Positions 33,142-43,056 of a stretch of 64,000 nucleotides of DNA are shown one piece after another. Made by a program: the position numbers and the translations under genes. The notes below the pieces were generated by a model that worked only from the letters and a program-made list of their open reading frames with translations, was not told where the DNA came from and made no database searches. The stretch covers positions 1-64,000 of the forward strand of contig WGMF01000040.1 of the NCBI GenBank assembly GCA_016125215.1. The letters run 5' to 3'. How positions within the stretch are numbered: position 1 is the first letter of the stretch; each line of letters opens with the position of its first letter. Source of the DNA: Phycisphaera sp. GTDB taxonomy: Bacteria; Planctomycetota; Phycisphaerae; Phycisphaerales; Phycisphaeraceae.

Positions 33142-33356
33142 AATTTCTTTGTTTCTGCCTTTCGCTAACGAGCAACGCGGAACAGGTTGGGTGGGTTCTT
33201 TTGCCTTTGTCATCCGTGCATCGTTCGTTGACATGCCTGCTCACACAAGGCCTTGGCTTTGGAACACAGTCCATATGTGGTCTTGTCGCCGGGCTCAAAG
33301 CCAACGCCGCGTTGATTTCGGTCCTGAATGGGGGGCATGCCGCTCGGGGCCCCGGA

Positions 33357-34865
33357 TCATTCCGTGGTTTTGGAGGCGCTTTTGTAGACTTTGCCACGAT
33401 AGGAGTATTCGTCGAACTTGTCGCCGCCGCCAATAACACGCGGGTCTTTCGTGGCTTTGAGTTCCGTGTTCAGGGCTTCGGATAGTTTTGTAAGCATCTG
33501 GGCGTAAGCCGGGTCGGCCGCGACGTTTTTAAGCTGGTTGGGGTCTTTGCGCAGATCGTAAAGTTCCTCCGCGGGACGTTTGCCAAAGGCCAATTCATAC
33601 AAGGGCTTGACGGCCGGGTCATCGCGATGATCGATCATGTATTTCTTGGTCGGTCCACCATCGATGTCCATGAACGCCGGTGGGTCGCCAGCCGGCCAGC
33701 GGTCGGGTTTGAAATTACGGATGTAGAGGAAGTCCGCGGTTCGATAGGCCCGCATGGGGTAACCCAAAGCACCATCTCGGGCGGGGGCGGCGTGTCGTTC
33801 CATGCCGGTGAGCACGTGATCGCGTGAGGGATCGACCTGTCCGTTCTTGTCGGACGCCAACACGTTCATCAGACTCTTGCCGTCGACATCCGCAGGGATA
33901 GCCACGCCCGCCGCCTGAAGGAACGTGGGGCACAGATCGGCGAGACTGACGAAGTCGTCGACGCTGCGGTGGGACTTGATCTTGTCGGGCCAGCGGATGG
34001 CCAGCGGAACGCGCGTGCCGGTGTCGTAGATGTTGCACTTGCCGCGTGGGAAGGGCAGGCCGTTGTCGCCGGACATTACGACCATGGTGTGATCCAGTTC
34101 GCCCGCGGCTTCGATGGACTTGATGATCTGGCCGGCATCGTGGTCGTAGCGTTGCGTGGCCGCGGCGTAGTCGCACAGATCGGAGCGTGTGGTTTCGCAG
34201 TCCGGGAGACAGGCAGGCACCTTGACATCAGCGAGCTTGAGACCGGCGTTCACACCGCTGCCGGGTCGGTAGGATCGGTGTGGTTGGTGGCTGCCGAACC
34301 AGAAGCAGAAGGGTTTGCCCTTGGGTCTTTCCGCCATGAACGCTTCGAAACTGGCGTATTCCTTGCCTGCGGGGTTGCGAGTCCTGCCGCCGGCGGTGAC
34401 GTTGCCCGGGCCCCATCCCTTGCCGGTGTAGCCGACGTGGTAGCCCGCCTTTTCCAGCAGATCGGGATAGACCGCGAACTTGGCGGGAAGCGTGCCAAAA
34501 AGATTCGCGTCTTCTTCCAGTCGCCAATGCCATTGCCCGGTGAGGACACTGGCGCGACTGGGGGTGCATGAGGGAGCCGTCACGAACGCGCGGTTGAATA
34601 CGACGCCCTCGTTGCAGATACGTTCGAAGGCCGGCATCTTGAACCAGTTGTTGTCCGACGCGACCGGTTCGGGCCAGGACCAGTCATCGGCGAAGGCAAA
34701 CAGAATGTTCGGCCTGCCATCGGGTTTATCGTTGGCTGGGGCATCATCGGCGTAAAGCAGACCGGCATGACGGGATGTTGTCATCGCGGCGGCAAGGGTG
34801 CAGAACGTTGCGGTTTTCAGAAATCGACGACGAGTGACGGATGAAGTCGTTGGATCGGGAATCAT
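33357..34865 (-). CDS. Sulfatase (heparan N-sulfatase-like), Tat-exported
   Basis: 502 residues. A twin-arginine signal (SVTRRRFLKTATF) opens the protein. The sulfatase core starts RPNILFAFADDWSWPE, with the formylglycine motif APSCTPSRASVLTGQ (Cys near 98) and metal-binding MSGDNGLPFPRGKCNIYDTG. The C-terminus includes ELYDLRKDPNQLKNVAADP, typical of the S1_8/N-sulfoglucosamine sulfohydrolase group. It removes sulfate from glycans outside the cytoplasm after modification of Cys by a maturase not seen here. It is expressed with the esterase and DUF6288 genes upstream on the same strand. A close relative of the third sulfatase in the window (45414). Confidence 0.92.
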   Translation of the reverse strand: MIPDPTTSSVTRRRFLKTATFCTLAAAMTTSRHAGLLYADDAPANDKPDGRPNILFAFADDWSWPEPVASDNNWFKMPAFERICNEGVVFNRAFVTAPSCTPSRASVLTGQWHWRLEEDANLFGTLPAKFAVYPDLLEKAGYHVGYTGKGWGPGNVTAGGRTRNPAGKEYASFEAFMAERPKGKPFCFWFGSHQPHRSYRPGSGVNAGLKLADVKVPACLPDCETTRSDLCDYAAATQRYDHDAGQIIKSIEAAGELDHTMVVMSGDNGLPFPRGKCNIYDTGTRVPLAIRWPDKIKSHRSVDDFVSLADLCPTFLQAAGVAIPADVDGKSLMNVLASDKNGQVDPSRDHVLTGMERHAAPARDGALGYPMRAYRTADFLYIRNFKPDRWPAGDPPAFMDIDGGPTKKYMIDHRDDPAVKPLYELAFGKRPAEELYDLRKDPNQLKNVAADPAYAQMLTKLSEALNTELKATKDPRVIGGGDKFDEYSYRGKVYKSASKTTE

Positions 34866-34938
34866 TGTTTGATCCGTAATGTGACAAATATCGCTTGACC
34901 TGTCAGAGTGTTAGTGAGTTCAGAAGACCACATGGAGA

Positions 34939-36243
34939 TTACTCGTTCATTTTGAACAAGGCCTTGGCGAACGCTTCGCCGATCTGGCTGTAGGTCTTGG
35001 CGGAGCCCAGGTAGTGGTAACCCTGTTGGGACCGGTTCTTGGCGATGTAGTCCAGTTCTTCGGGGGTGAAGAGGGTGTTCTGGATTTTCTCGTTGAGATC
35101 GGTGATCTCGCTTCTGGTTTGGTTGGTCTTCGGTTGTTCCTCTAACGTGGCTAATTCTTTGAGGAAGGGGGCCAGTTTCTTCCGCAGGTCGCTGTATTGA
35201 TCGTCCTTGATGTTTTTACTGTTCGGATTTTCTCTCGCTAACTGTCTGCGATTATCCAGCTCTCCGAGTTTCTCATCCCAGTAGTCAGCGGTATTCACAG
35301 CCCTGACATTGCCCTTGAACTCATCCATCGCGGCGGGGGCGGCCATCGCTTTGCGGAACGCGTCGGTGTTTCCACCGGCGTTCTTACCGCCGACGCCCAG
35401 GACACCGATCACGAACGGCATGTTGGGAGCTGAAAGGTCCTTGCGCACATCACGGATGAAACACGCAAGGAGGCGGCTGTATTCGGAGTAATCCCTCGGA
35501 GCGCCTCGCTGAGGGTCGTTCGGATTGGCGTTCGGATAGTCGCCGACCAGATCGTTGAAACCTTGGAACCATACGAACCCAGCGATTTCGTAGCCATCCT
35601 TGGGGTCATAGGCGGGGCAGTACTTGCCGGGATCGGCCAGCACCTGCTGGACTTCTTTCAGCATCAACCGGTAATACCTGCCGGATGCTTCTTTGGTCTT
35701 TTCGAGTTGTTCTGCCGCGGTGATCAACACTCCCTTGTTGGTCTTGCGATCCTTCACCAATTCCGGATGTTCGTAATACGGCCCGCCGCTGGGGGGACGG
35801 AAGTCCAGCTTAAGGCTCTTGCCGCCCCACGAAGTCTTGATGAGGAGGATCGGCTCATGGAGGTTGTCGTACATCGTGACGCCGAAACCCAGTTCCGGGC
35901 CGGCTTTCTCCGGGTCCACAGCGCCGCCGTAACCAAAGGTCAGCTTGCCGCTCTTCTCCACATCAACAAAAGTCCCGTCTGTGGCTCTGTTTTGACTGAA
36001 GCCCACGATATAGACGTTGTCCTGTTCCCGCGGCTGGCCGCTGGCGTCCATGATCTTGTCATAGAGCGGCTTGGCATTGGGGTCCATGGCCATCCCGGCA
36101 AACGAAGACAGCCTGGCCTGTCCCTGCATGTTGGATTGCCCGACCAGGATGTAAATCTTCAAGGGCTTGGCGTCGGCGACCGTGGTAAACAACGCTGCGC
36201 ATGCGACGATCAGGCAGGCGACAATACTTTCTCGAGTCAACAA
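34939..36243 (-). CDS. Sialate O-acetylesterase/CE6-like SGNH esterase
   Basis: I choose TTG 36243 as start because AGGAG lies seven bases upstream and the codon follows directly after the previous stop; an ATG at 36303 lies inside the upstream gene. The 434-residue product has a signal peptide (IVACLIVACAALFTTVADA), then KIYILVGQSNMQGQ with the catalytic Ser of the SASA/CE6 family, and LIKTSWGGKSL. The expected C-terminal Asp-x-x-His block is less clear but GYHYLGSAKTYSQIGEAF fits. The enzyme would remove acetyl groups from polysaccharides. A coil near residues 330-380 is an unusual insertion. Confidence 0.8.
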   Translation of the reverse strand: MLTRESIVACLIVACAALFTTVADAKPLKIYILVGQSNMQGQARLSSFAGMAMDPNAKPLYDKIMDASGQPREQDNVYIVGFSQNRATDGTFVDVEKSGKLTFGYGGAVDPEKAGPELGFGVTMYDNLHEPILLIKTSWGGKSLKLDFRPPSGGPYYEHPELVKDRKTNKGVLITAAEQLEKTKEASGRYYRLMLKEVQQVLADPGKYCPAYDPKDGYEIAGFVWFQGFNDLVGDYPNANPNDPQRGAPRDYSEYSRLLACFIRDVRKDLSAPNMPFVIGVLGVGGKNAGGNTDAFRKAMAAPAAMDEFKGNVRAVNTADYWDEKLGELDNRRQLARENPNSKNIKDDQYSDLRKKLAPFLKELATLEEQPKTNQTRSEITDLNEKIQNTLFTPEELDYIAKNRSQQGYHYLGSAKTYSQIGEAFAKALFKMNE

Positions 36244-36244
36244 T

Positions 36245-38821
36245 TTACTTCTCCTGTTTGGGTTCGGATTGCTGCGCAGGGGCCAGCGGGTCAGGTGTCG
36301 CATCGATATAGGGCTGGATGCTCTTGAGCTTCGGTGCAGGGTTCTTCAGGGTCTCGGTCAATTTGGCCTCGAACTCCTTGGCGCCTTCATGGCTGTTCTT
36401 GCTATGGTTTTCTCCCCAACCGGCAAGCACCCTAACGATTTCGGGAACGTAGGCCTTCAACGCAGCACCGTATTGCAGCAGTGAAGGAACCCCACTCTTC
36501 TTTCGTTGAGCGTTGCCCCAGCCCTCCTGGCGCAATGCCCAGTCGATGCCCACCGGGATGCCTTCTTCGACACCGTGATCCGCCATCAACTTCAGACCGT
36601 TACCGCGGACGCCACCGGCTTCCATGCTGCCGCTGGGCGACTGGTACTTGGTCGCATAATAGATGTCGCCCCAAACCTGCTTCAGCTCGTCCTGCGTCAA
36701 CCGATCAAAGACACAGCTCACGTTGGTGCGGGCGGCACCGTTGGGATTCTGAAGCAGGGCTTTGATGGCTGGGATCAAGACCTTTGGATCGACCGTTTCA
36801 ACGCCCTTGCCCTTGGGCAACAGACCTGAATATCCCCGCACGCTGCCGCCATAAAACAGCGTATCGGAAATAATGCGGGCAAGTTTACCCAAGGGGTCCT
36901 TTTCCGGCTCGTAGATGGCGACCTGTTTCAGAAGAGCCGGTATCGCCTTGTCGATCGCCCCGCCCTTTATTCCCAGGGCATTGGGCATGTCCCAACGCTT
37001 GCGGAAAGCGTTCGCGGCATAGTAACGCACGGTCAGATCGTCATCTTTCTCGAGGACGTTTATCAACGCATCAATGGCCTGCTCCGACCCGCGCCCTGCA
37101 TAACTTAAGCCCTCGCAGGCGCCATAGCGGGCGTAGCGATCGGGGCTGTCGAGCATCGTGACGAGTTGCGAGGCCACGTCTTCGTCCCGCTTGCCAAGTT
37201 CTTTGGCCGCCTTGTTCCGGACGATCGGCGAATGGGACGTCAGGGACTTCAACAACTCCTGGGTCGGCAGTTCCCGCGGATCGAACATCCCTTCGGATGC
37301 AACCGCTTTCAGATCATCACCCGTGATGGGGGCAATGCACAAACCGCCCTTGCCGGTGATGTACAGCTTCTTGCGAGGCAGGCAGAACTGCAGCAGGCGC
37401 GAGCCCGTGGTGCTCCAACTCAAATAGTGACCATGGTCCAGATTGGACAACTGCGGCTGATACTTGAACCCACCATTGGGCCTGCGCTCCAACTCCGTGA
37501 ACCATTGCGTATTCTTGACGAACGACTGTGCGGCCGCATCGCCCCCGCAGTTGGCACCCAGAGCGCCCCATTGCCAGGAGAAGAAGTGCCCGGTGTGCCC
37601 CATTTCCCGGACGTTATATGAGGCCAGCGTTTCACGCGTGTAATACTCGGTTGCCTCCTTGTCGCCCAAGAGGTTGTACAGGACGGCCGCCTGGGAGTTG
37701 ACGCCGTTGTTGTCGAAGTTCTCGACGGGCGGATGGTCGCCGTAGGGGATAGCGCCCTTGTCGACGAACCACTTGTAGAAATAGGCTTCTTTCTGAATGA
37801 CGCGATCCACCTCAGGGTCTCTGACCCCGCATTTTCTGGCCAGGACAAGCGCAATCGAACAGGTGAGACTGCACTGATTCATGGCGCCATATGCACTGGG
37901 ATACTTCCACTCCTTGCCGTATGCCGTGAAGAACTTGGCCGGCCCATGACTGAAGGTGCCCACGTCACTGGCGCCCTGGGCGATCTGTCGCGCCACATTG
38001 TTGATGGTCGGTAGGACGTACTCGTCTTGAGTGGCAAGGTAATACTCGGTAAGCAGAATCATGTCATAACTGGTGAACCAACTGCTGGTGAACGTTCTAT
38101 CTTTCCAGGAGTCAGCCAACTGCCTGACGTAGGTTTTCACGAGCGGTAGATACTTTTCTTCACCCGTGGCCAGAAGCCCCAGCGCTTCCAGTTTGCCCGG
38201 GATGCCTCCCCCGACGACCTGTTGCCCTTCATCGACCTGCTTAAAGAATCCCTGCGTGACAATATAGTTGCACATATTGTCAATAATCTTCTGGCTCTTG
38301 GCGTCGTCCCATGGGGCGGTGTCGCTGTAGGTTCCCAGGACGGGGATCTTGACAGTGACCTTCATTTCACTGCCCTTGCCGTCTTTGGGATCGCCCTGCG
38401 GGCGGTAGATCAGGAAATCGATTTTCCCGTCGCCTTCCTTTGTCTCCGCCCCGGTGATCGCGGCGGAAATTTCCTTTCGAACATCCGATGAAAACTTCGA
38501 ATCGCCCACGCCCAGGATCACATCGTTGACCTTCAACACACCCTCGGCCGGGGTTCCCTCAAGAACCTCCATGACCCGGGTCGTCCGTGCCATCACCGTG
38601 GTATGTCGGCCCATCCATAGTTCACCGCGTGCGCCCACCGGGCCAAGGTTGATGTAGTTCCAGCATCCTTTGCCCTCATAGCGTTCTCCGGTCGTCTCGC
38701 CTTTTGTGTAATCCGGTTCGGTGTCCTCCGGCTTGATTGCACCGGCGTATATCACCGTCGAGCAGATCATCACTACCACCAATGCAAGCGGGAACTTGTT
38801 GAAACGGTGATTGCGTACCAT
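36245..38821 (-). CDS. DUF6288 protein with PDZ and HEAT-like parts
   Basis: 858 residues with an N-terminal signal peptide (LALVVVMICSTVIYAGA). A PDZ-like segment follows (TRVMEVLEGTPAEGVLKVND). The middle forms an alpha/alpha-barrel like that of terpene-cyclase-type proteins (FTSSWFTSYDMILLTEYYLA, GHTGHFFSWQWGALGANCGG). HEAT repeats occur near 560-680 (VASQLVTMLDSPDRYARYGA, DDLTVRYYAANAFRKRW). This layout corresponds to DUF6288, frequent in planctomycete polysaccharide loci; its activity is unknown. It is the first gene of the reverse-strand operon and is preceded by an AAGTATGCATACTT operator-like site. Confidence 0.75.
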   Translation of the reverse strand: MVRNHRFNKFPLALVVVMICSTVIYAGAIKPEDTEPDYTKGETTGERYEGKGCWNYINLGPVGARGELWMGRHTTVMARTTRVMEVLEGTPAEGVLKVNDVILGVGDSKFSSDVRKEISAAITGAETKEGDGKIDFLIYRPQGDPKDGKGSEMKVTVKIPVLGTYSDTAPWDDAKSQKIIDNMCNYIVTQGFFKQVDEGQQVVGGGIPGKLEALGLLATGEEKYLPLVKTYVRQLADSWKDRTFTSSWFTSYDMILLTEYYLATQDEYVLPTINNVARQIAQGASDVGTFSHGPAKFFTAYGKEWKYPSAYGAMNQCSLTCSIALVLARKCGVRDPEVDRVIQKEAYFYKWFVDKGAIPYGDHPPVENFDNNGVNSQAAVLYNLLGDKEATEYYTRETLASYNVREMGHTGHFFSWQWGALGANCGGDAAAQSFVKNTQWFTELERRPNGGFKYQPQLSNLDHGHYLSWSTTGSRLLQFCLPRKKLYITGKGGLCIAPITGDDLKAVASEGMFDPRELPTQELLKSLTSHSPIVRNKAAKELGKRDEDVASQLVTMLDSPDRYARYGACEGLSYAGRGSEQAIDALINVLEKDDDLTVRYYAANAFRKRWDMPNALGIKGGAIDKAIPALLKQVAIYEPEKDPLGKLARIISDTLFYGGSVRGYSGLLPKGKGVETVDPKVLIPAIKALLQNPNGAARTNVSCVFDRLTQDELKQVWGDIYYATKYQSPSGSMEAGGVRGNGLKLMADHGVEEGIPVGIDWALRQEGWGNAQRKKSGVPSLLQYGAALKAYVPEIVRVLAGWGENHSKNSHEGAKEFEAKLTETLKNPAPKLKSIQPYIDATPDPLAPAQQSEPKQEK

Positions 38822-38985
38822 GGAATCTCCTTAATGCGGTATGACTTGGCCCTACCCGGTCGAATGTACGAATAAAAAATCGGCGTCACTGCGAGACTTG
38901 CCGGTCGTCGCTGTGAACGCTAGACGGCCGACATCAAATCCGGCTTCAAAGGTAAGCCGTACTTAGTATCGCAGATCGACTCGAA

Positions 38986-38999
38986 AAGTATGCATACTT
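38986..38999. promoter_or_regulatory. Operator AAGTATGCATACTT
   Basis: Perfect 14-bp palindrome 165 bp upstream of the DUF6288 start. The identical 14-mer occurs at 43307, upstream of the second sulfatase transcription unit. The XylR-like regulator at 40592 lies between the two and is the natural candidate to bind them. Confidence 0.6.
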
Positions 39000-39086
39000 A
39001 TGTATATATTTTGTATACTAATATATCAATCTTGGGCAGCTCACTCCCGCCGGTCGCGTTAAATAGCCGCTTGCACAGGCAAGATT

Positions 39087-39133
39087 GTGATACAATTGTA
39101 TACAATGCATTGACAAAATTGTCTTGCCAATCG
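39087..39133 (+). promoter_or_regulatory. Conserved upstream element with TTGTATACAA palindrome, copy 1
   Basis: GTGATACAATTGTATACAAT and the following TGACAAAATTGTCTTGCC are matched, with few changes, at 41998-42040. Internal palindromes are ATACAATTGTAT and TTGTATACAA. It lies upstream of the prepilin-like gene and the second copy lies upstream of the PEP-CTERM gene, so both may share one regulator. Confidence 0.6.
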
Positions 39134-39256
39134 TCGAATCGTCGATAATAATATGTAGCGGTAAAGTGTTGCTTCAGGAACCGGGTAACTTCTCGCAGTA
39201 TTGCTGATCGTCATTTTGGTTTGGTGTCGCCTCTTGATTCTGCCGAGGGCAAGGAT

Positions 39257-40282
39257 ATGCACAAGGCGTTCATCACCGCAGGGACGGCTAGTTACGTCTG
39301 CTGTGTCGATGGCCGGTCGACCGAAGTCGAGCAGCCCCTCAATTACGCGCGCAGCCGGGTTGGGCGCGACCCACGCGGTGATCGAGCACCACGATCGCTT
39401 CGTCAGCCCCGCCAGCCCTTACACGGTTTTACGCTTATCGAACTTCTTGTGGTCGTCACGATCATCGCGCTGCTGGTCTCCATCCTGCTGCCCGCTGTGG
39501 GTCGTGCCCGATACGCGGCCAGAATAGTCAAGTGCATGAGCAACCAGAAACAGGTTTACCTCGGCGTGACGATCTACACATCGGATAATCACAATTACTA
39601 TCCTTCGGATGAGAAGATCAGCACCTCGCCTTCGTACCCGCCGGGTTCAATCACGATACGGGAGGATATGAAGACGTTAGAGGATGCGTGGGGTAAGAAA
39701 GGGTATGACCTCAAACCGCTTCTGGCTCCCTATTTCCCCGGATTCCCGTTAGAGCAGCCCCCGAGTCCCAGCTACATTTTAGACCCAGACGTCTTCTGCT
39801 GCCCGCTTTGCCCGATGAACCGGCCGTGGCCGCGCTCCCAGTACGCGATGTTCTTCAATTGCACGGGGGGTTGGTCCGGCAGCAGTGCTGACTATATCGG
39901 ACAAGATGACGGTTCCGGAAGGATGCGCAGAGTGGGTGAGTCGTGGCAGTATCGCAGGACCGGCGACTATTATTCCCTGTTCATGTGCGACTTCGTCAAC
40001 ACGCCGAGCGGAACCACCGGTGCCCGGCGTACCAACCATCATGAGTTCCAAGATAGCTATGGGATCGATGGCAACGCCTTTTACCGTTCGGCGGCAGGTG
40101 ATTATCCCCGAAGTTCCGGCGTGTTCACGGGAATTGATGGCGCGGCCCAGCAAATCCAAATACCTGCTGGAATCTATTCCCCTGAGTTCCTGAATAACGG
40201 CGCGAGGCTGGTGGGTCCGGGCGGCAATTATGCATTCGGGAATTACCAGGTCATCCCGCTCGAGTACAGAGAAAGCCGTTGA
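39257..40282 (+). CDS. Prepilin-type surface protein (type II pseudopilin-like)
   Basis: I choose ATG 39257, eight bases after GAGG; the frame opens slightly earlier. The 341-residue product has the prepilin cleavage motif [20 protein letters not shown] near residue 56, preceded by an unusually long leader. The soluble part contains [14 protein letters not shown] and many Tyr/Ser/Gly residues, ending [12 protein letters not shown]. Such proteins are common in planctomycetes, where tens of H-x9-DG-type pseudopilins occur (family knowledge); the exact role is unknown. The operator element at 39087 and the secretion operon at the window end are functionally consistent. Confidence 0.8.
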   Translation: MHKAFITAGTASYVCCVDGRSTEVEQPLNYARSRVGRDPRGDRAPRSLRQPRQPLHGFTLIELLVVVTIIALLVSILLPAVGRARYAARIVKCMSNQKQVYLGVTIYTSDNHNYYPSDEKISTSPSYPPGSITIREDMKTLEDAWGKKGYDLKPLLAPYFPGFPLEQPPSPSYILDPDVFCCPLCPMNRPWPRSQYAMFFNCTGGWSGSSADYIGQDDGSGRMRRVGESWQYRRTGDYYSLFMCDFVNTPSGTTGARRTNHHEFQDSYGIDGNAFYRSAAGDYPRSSGVFTGIDGAAQQIQIPAGIYSPEFLNNGARLVGPGGNYAFGNYQVIPLEYRESR

Positions 40283-40383
40283 TGACCTGTCGCTTCGACA
40301 CCGATCCATGACGGCTCATCGGCGGGACACGAGGCCACCTCATGCCACGTGCCGTGCAAAGATAGTTTTGCCCACGTCTACTC

Positions 40384-40529
40384 AGAAAGCGTGTGAGTAG
40401 CCAGACTTCAATCGCGACGGAGTGTGTTTGGGTGCCACTGGCGGCTTGCCCGTCAGTGAAAAATCCGTACGTTTTAAGCACCGGCGGACAGGCCTCCAGT
40501 GGCACCCCTATGCTTCTCGCACGCTTTTT
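40384..40529. repeat. MITE-like palindromic repeat, copy 3
   Basis: Ends AGAAAGCGTGTGAGTAGCC (left) and AAAAAGCGTGCGAGAAGC (right end read back). The central arms are slightly degenerate (CCGTCAGTG, CACCGGCGGACAGGCCTCC). It lies 62 bp upstream of the XylR-like gene. Confidence 0.85.
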
Positions 40530-40591
40530 CAAGATCGCAAATGCGCGTATAATTCTGTCGCAGCTACGCGGCAAGCGCAAGGGCGATCCCG

Positions 40592-41734
40592 ATGAAACGG
40601 ATCATGATGGCACATCACGGCAGACGAGACCTGCGCGAGAGCTTCGTAGGTCTGTGTGAGTTTGCTCGCCGCCATCGTCCTGACTGGCGATTCGTGACCG
40701 AAGACATCATTGATCTGGCGAACCCGCCGCGGCAGCTCGACGGGGCCATCCTCCATTCCGAAGAACAACCGAAGCGCGATTGGCTGCACGAAAAGGCGAT
40801 CCCGTGCGTCAGTCTCACAACGAGAATCCAAGAGTCTCACACCCCGCAGCTTTGGATGGATGAAGCCGCTGTGGGACGACTGGCCGCCCAACATCTACAC
40901 GAGCGCGGCTATCGGAGATATGGGTGGTTCGGCATTCAAGACCATATCGGTTCACAACAAAGACGAGCCGCATTCCTGCAGGCCTTGGAAGATTTGACCG
41001 GCAAACCTGTCGAGCTGGCGGTCCATGTTGATCATTCTGGCGAGACCGATGCCACCAAACCTGACGCTTCATATCTGGCTGAAGCCCTCAAGCAAAACCC
41101 CGCAGCGATCGGCTGTTTCTGTTACAGCGACTATCGCGCATCGCACGTCGTCCTCTCGTGCGACACGTTGGGACTCAAGGTGCCACATCGCATCGGCATC
41201 CTGGGCGCGGACAACTACGAGTTCCTGTGCGAAACGCTGCCTTGTTCGCTCTCAAGCGTCGACACGGACGTACGCATGCGCGGCTTTGAGGCGGGACGCC
41301 TGCTGGCAAAGGTCATAGATTGCCAGCCCATCGAAAAACCCCTGCCCCTGCTATCTCCCGTCGGCCTGGTGGCACGCGGCACAACCGGGTTCGCCAGCAC
41401 CGACGACCCGCTGGTCGACCGCGCGGTCGCCTTCATTTGGGCCAACGCACGAAAGAGTATCAACGTCACCGATGTCGTGGATCACTGCAACACCAACCGC
41501 TGTACTTTGAGCCGGCGGTTTAGATCGGTGCTGGGAACCACGCCACACCAACAGATCCAGGAGACACGACTTGAAGCCATCAAGGACCTGCTGCTGACCA
41601 CAAGCATGGACACTGAAAGCATTGCCGATGCCTGTGGGTTCACCGAACGATCCTACCTCTCGCTGTTTTTCAAGAAGGTGACAGGCGAAACCTTGATCGG
41701 CTTTCGCAAACGCAGCCGCGGTCATGCCAGATGA
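40592..41734 (+). CDS. xylR: XylR-like AraC-type regulator with sugar-binding domain
   Basis: 380 residues. Residues 1-270 form a periplasmic-binding/LacI-like domain (LDGAILHSEEQP, IGILGADNYEFLCETLPCSL, SSVDTDVRMRGFEAGRLLAK). The C-terminal 100 residues form two HTH motifs of AraC type (INVTDVVDHCNTNRCTLSRR; TESIADACGFTERSYLSLFF; GETLIGFRK). This is the layout of XylR of E. coli, which senses D-xylose. The ligand here may be another sugar released by the adjacent sulfatases and hydrolases. The symbol indicates the architecture only. Palindromes AAGTATGCATACTT at 38986 and 43307 flank it and are likely binding sites. Confidence 0.85.
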   Translation: MKRIMMAHHGRRDLRESFVGLCEFARRHRPDWRFVTEDIIDLANPPRQLDGAILHSEEQPKRDWLHEKAIPCVSLTTRIQESHTPQLWMDEAAVGRLAAQHLHERGYRRYGWFGIQDHIGSQQRRAAFLQALEDLTGKPVELAVHVDHSGETDATKPDASYLAEALKQNPAAIGCFCYSDYRASHVVLSCDTLGLKVPHRIGILGADNYEFLCETLPCSLSSVDTDVRMRGFEAGRLLAKVIDCQPIEKPLPLLSPVGLVARGTTGFASTDDPLVDRAVAFIWANARKSINVTDVVDHCNTNRCTLSRRFRSVLGTTPHQQIQETRLEAIKDLLLTTSMDTESIADACGFTERSYLSLFFKKVTGETLIGFRKRSRGHAR

Positions 41735-42135
41735 TGCGATGCGTGGGCCCTCCGGGATCACCCCGGGATCGGGCCCACCGATCGATCCTCGAGCAGCCGT
41801 ACAAGGCCATGGGCACCATCAAGCCAATGGGCAGGTGGAGGCCACCCCAGCACTCCCGCCCCCCGTCATGTCCCTTGAGCATTGAACCCACACGCCCCGG
41901 GTACGTTACCTGGCTACAGACCGTCGGTCGCTTTCCGATACGCCACCGGCACAGCGCATGCCACACTCGCCCCGTGGGCATGGGCGAAGTCTTAGGCGTG
42001 ATACAATAGTATACATTTAATTGCAGAAATTATCTTGACGAGGGGGCGCTCATGACTCATACTTTTGGGCATGTAGGCAATGTGTAACTCCTAACAGCAC
42101 GGAGACACCCTTCACTTTTCCAAGGAGAGACGGAT
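41735..42135. other. Intergenic, regulatory element only
   Basis: No gene seen. The 41998-42040 element and the start-proximal AAGGAGAGACGGAT ribosome site are its only clear features. Confidence 0.5.
41998..42040 (+). promoter_or_regulatory. Conserved upstream element, copy 2
   Basis: GTGATACAATAGTATACATT then TAATTGCAGAAATTATCTTG. It matches 39087-39133 in order and spacing. It lies about 100 bp upstream of the PEP-CTERM gene. Confidence 0.6.
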
Positions 42136-42897
42136 ATGAAACTGCCAACCCCAGCCCTTCTCGCAGGTATCGCCGCACTGGCCCTGATTGGATCGTCCGC
42201 ATCCGCCGCCATCATCGTTGACTCCTCCTCGGGCGGCGTGAATTTCAACGCCAGTAACGTCACGCCCTATACGATCACTTCCTCATCACTGGGAAGCTTC
42301 GATCCAACAGGGTCCGGCAAGCTCATCGTTGCGCTTATTTCTCGACAGGGACTCGCGTCTAACACCACCATGACCTACGGTGGGGTCGCAATGACCCTCG
42401 CTGGGATGGCATACAACAATACAAACAATCAAGGTTTAGCCGCAATTTACTACCTGGATAATCCCACCGCCGTGGGTGACCTGGTTCTCAGCGGTACCGC
42501 CCACAACTCGATTTCGGTCGATCTGTATGCGGTTTCAGGCCTTGCCGCAGGCGGCCCGGTTCTCCCCATCAGCACCGACCTGTCACCCAGTACGGATCCA
42601 TCACCAGGAGTCACCGTGTCGCTGACAACGGGTTCCGCGGGCTTCGTCGTTGGAGCCATTGGCCAGAGCGGTACCGGTGGCACCGTGACCCAGACTAGTG
42701 ATTACTACGACCGCTTCACGGCTAGAGGTGCGATCGCCAGCTGGATCGATAACACCGGTTCAAACTCTTACTTCCTCAGCGATAATCAAACTGGTGAAGC
42801 CGGTGTGATGGTAGATTTTGCCGCCGTCCCAGAGCCGGCCTCACTGGCGATGCTGGGCGTGGGCGGCCTGCTGATCGCCTCGCGCCGTCGTCGCTGA
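42136..42897 (+). CDS. PEP-CTERM sorting domain protein
   Basis: 253 residues. A signal peptide (LLAGIAALALIGSSASA) leads into a beta-rich, Ser/Thr/Gly-rich body. The C-terminus is VPEPASLAMLGVGGLLIASR plus an RRR tail, the exosortase recognition signal: PEP motif, hydrophobic stretch, basic end. Such proteins are anchored or exported to the outer surface or matrix through exosortase (family knowledge; no exosortase is seen here). The strong ribosome site AGGAG precedes ATG 42136. A terminator follows at 42955. The 41998 element likely controls its expression together with that of the prepilin-like gene. Confidence 0.88.
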   Translation: MKLPTPALLAGIAALALIGSSASAAIIVDSSSGGVNFNASNVTPYTITSSSLGSFDPTGSGKLIVALISRQGLASNTTMTYGGVAMTLAGMAYNNTNNQGLAAIYYLDNPTAVGDLVLSGTAHNSISVDLYAVSGLAAGGPVLPISTDLSPSTDPSPGVTVSLTTGSAGFVVGAIGQSGTGGTVTQTSDYYDRFTARGAIASWIDNTGSNSYFLSDNQTGEAGVMVDFAAVPEPASLAMLGVGGLLIASRRRR

Positions 42898-42954
42898 GCA
42901 CCTAGCACATAGCCCGGCAACCAGACGAATGACTCAATCCGATTCCTCCTCCAA

Positions 42955-42995
42955 AACGGCTGCGCCGTCAGCAACGACGCGCAGCCGTTGTTTTT
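42955..42995 (+). terminator. Rho-independent terminator after the PEP-CTERM gene
   Basis: The stem AACGGCTGCGC/GCGCAGCCGTT is perfect over 11 bp, with a 13-nt loop, followed by G and TTTTT. It lies 58 bp after the stop codon. Confidence 0.85.
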
Positions 42996-43056
42996 ACTTA
43001 GAACACCTATCGAAATGAATCTTGACGGGTACATAAGGCACATCAGCAGCAGGGCA

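Larger units (their letters stand above)
38822..39256. other. Divergent intergenic region with operators
   Basis: AT-rich DNA between the DUF6288 operon and the prepilin-like gene. It contains the palindrome at 38986, runs such as TATATATTTTGTATACTAATA, and the 39087-39133 conserved element. It likely carries two divergent promoters; no additional gene is seen. Confidence 0.6.
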
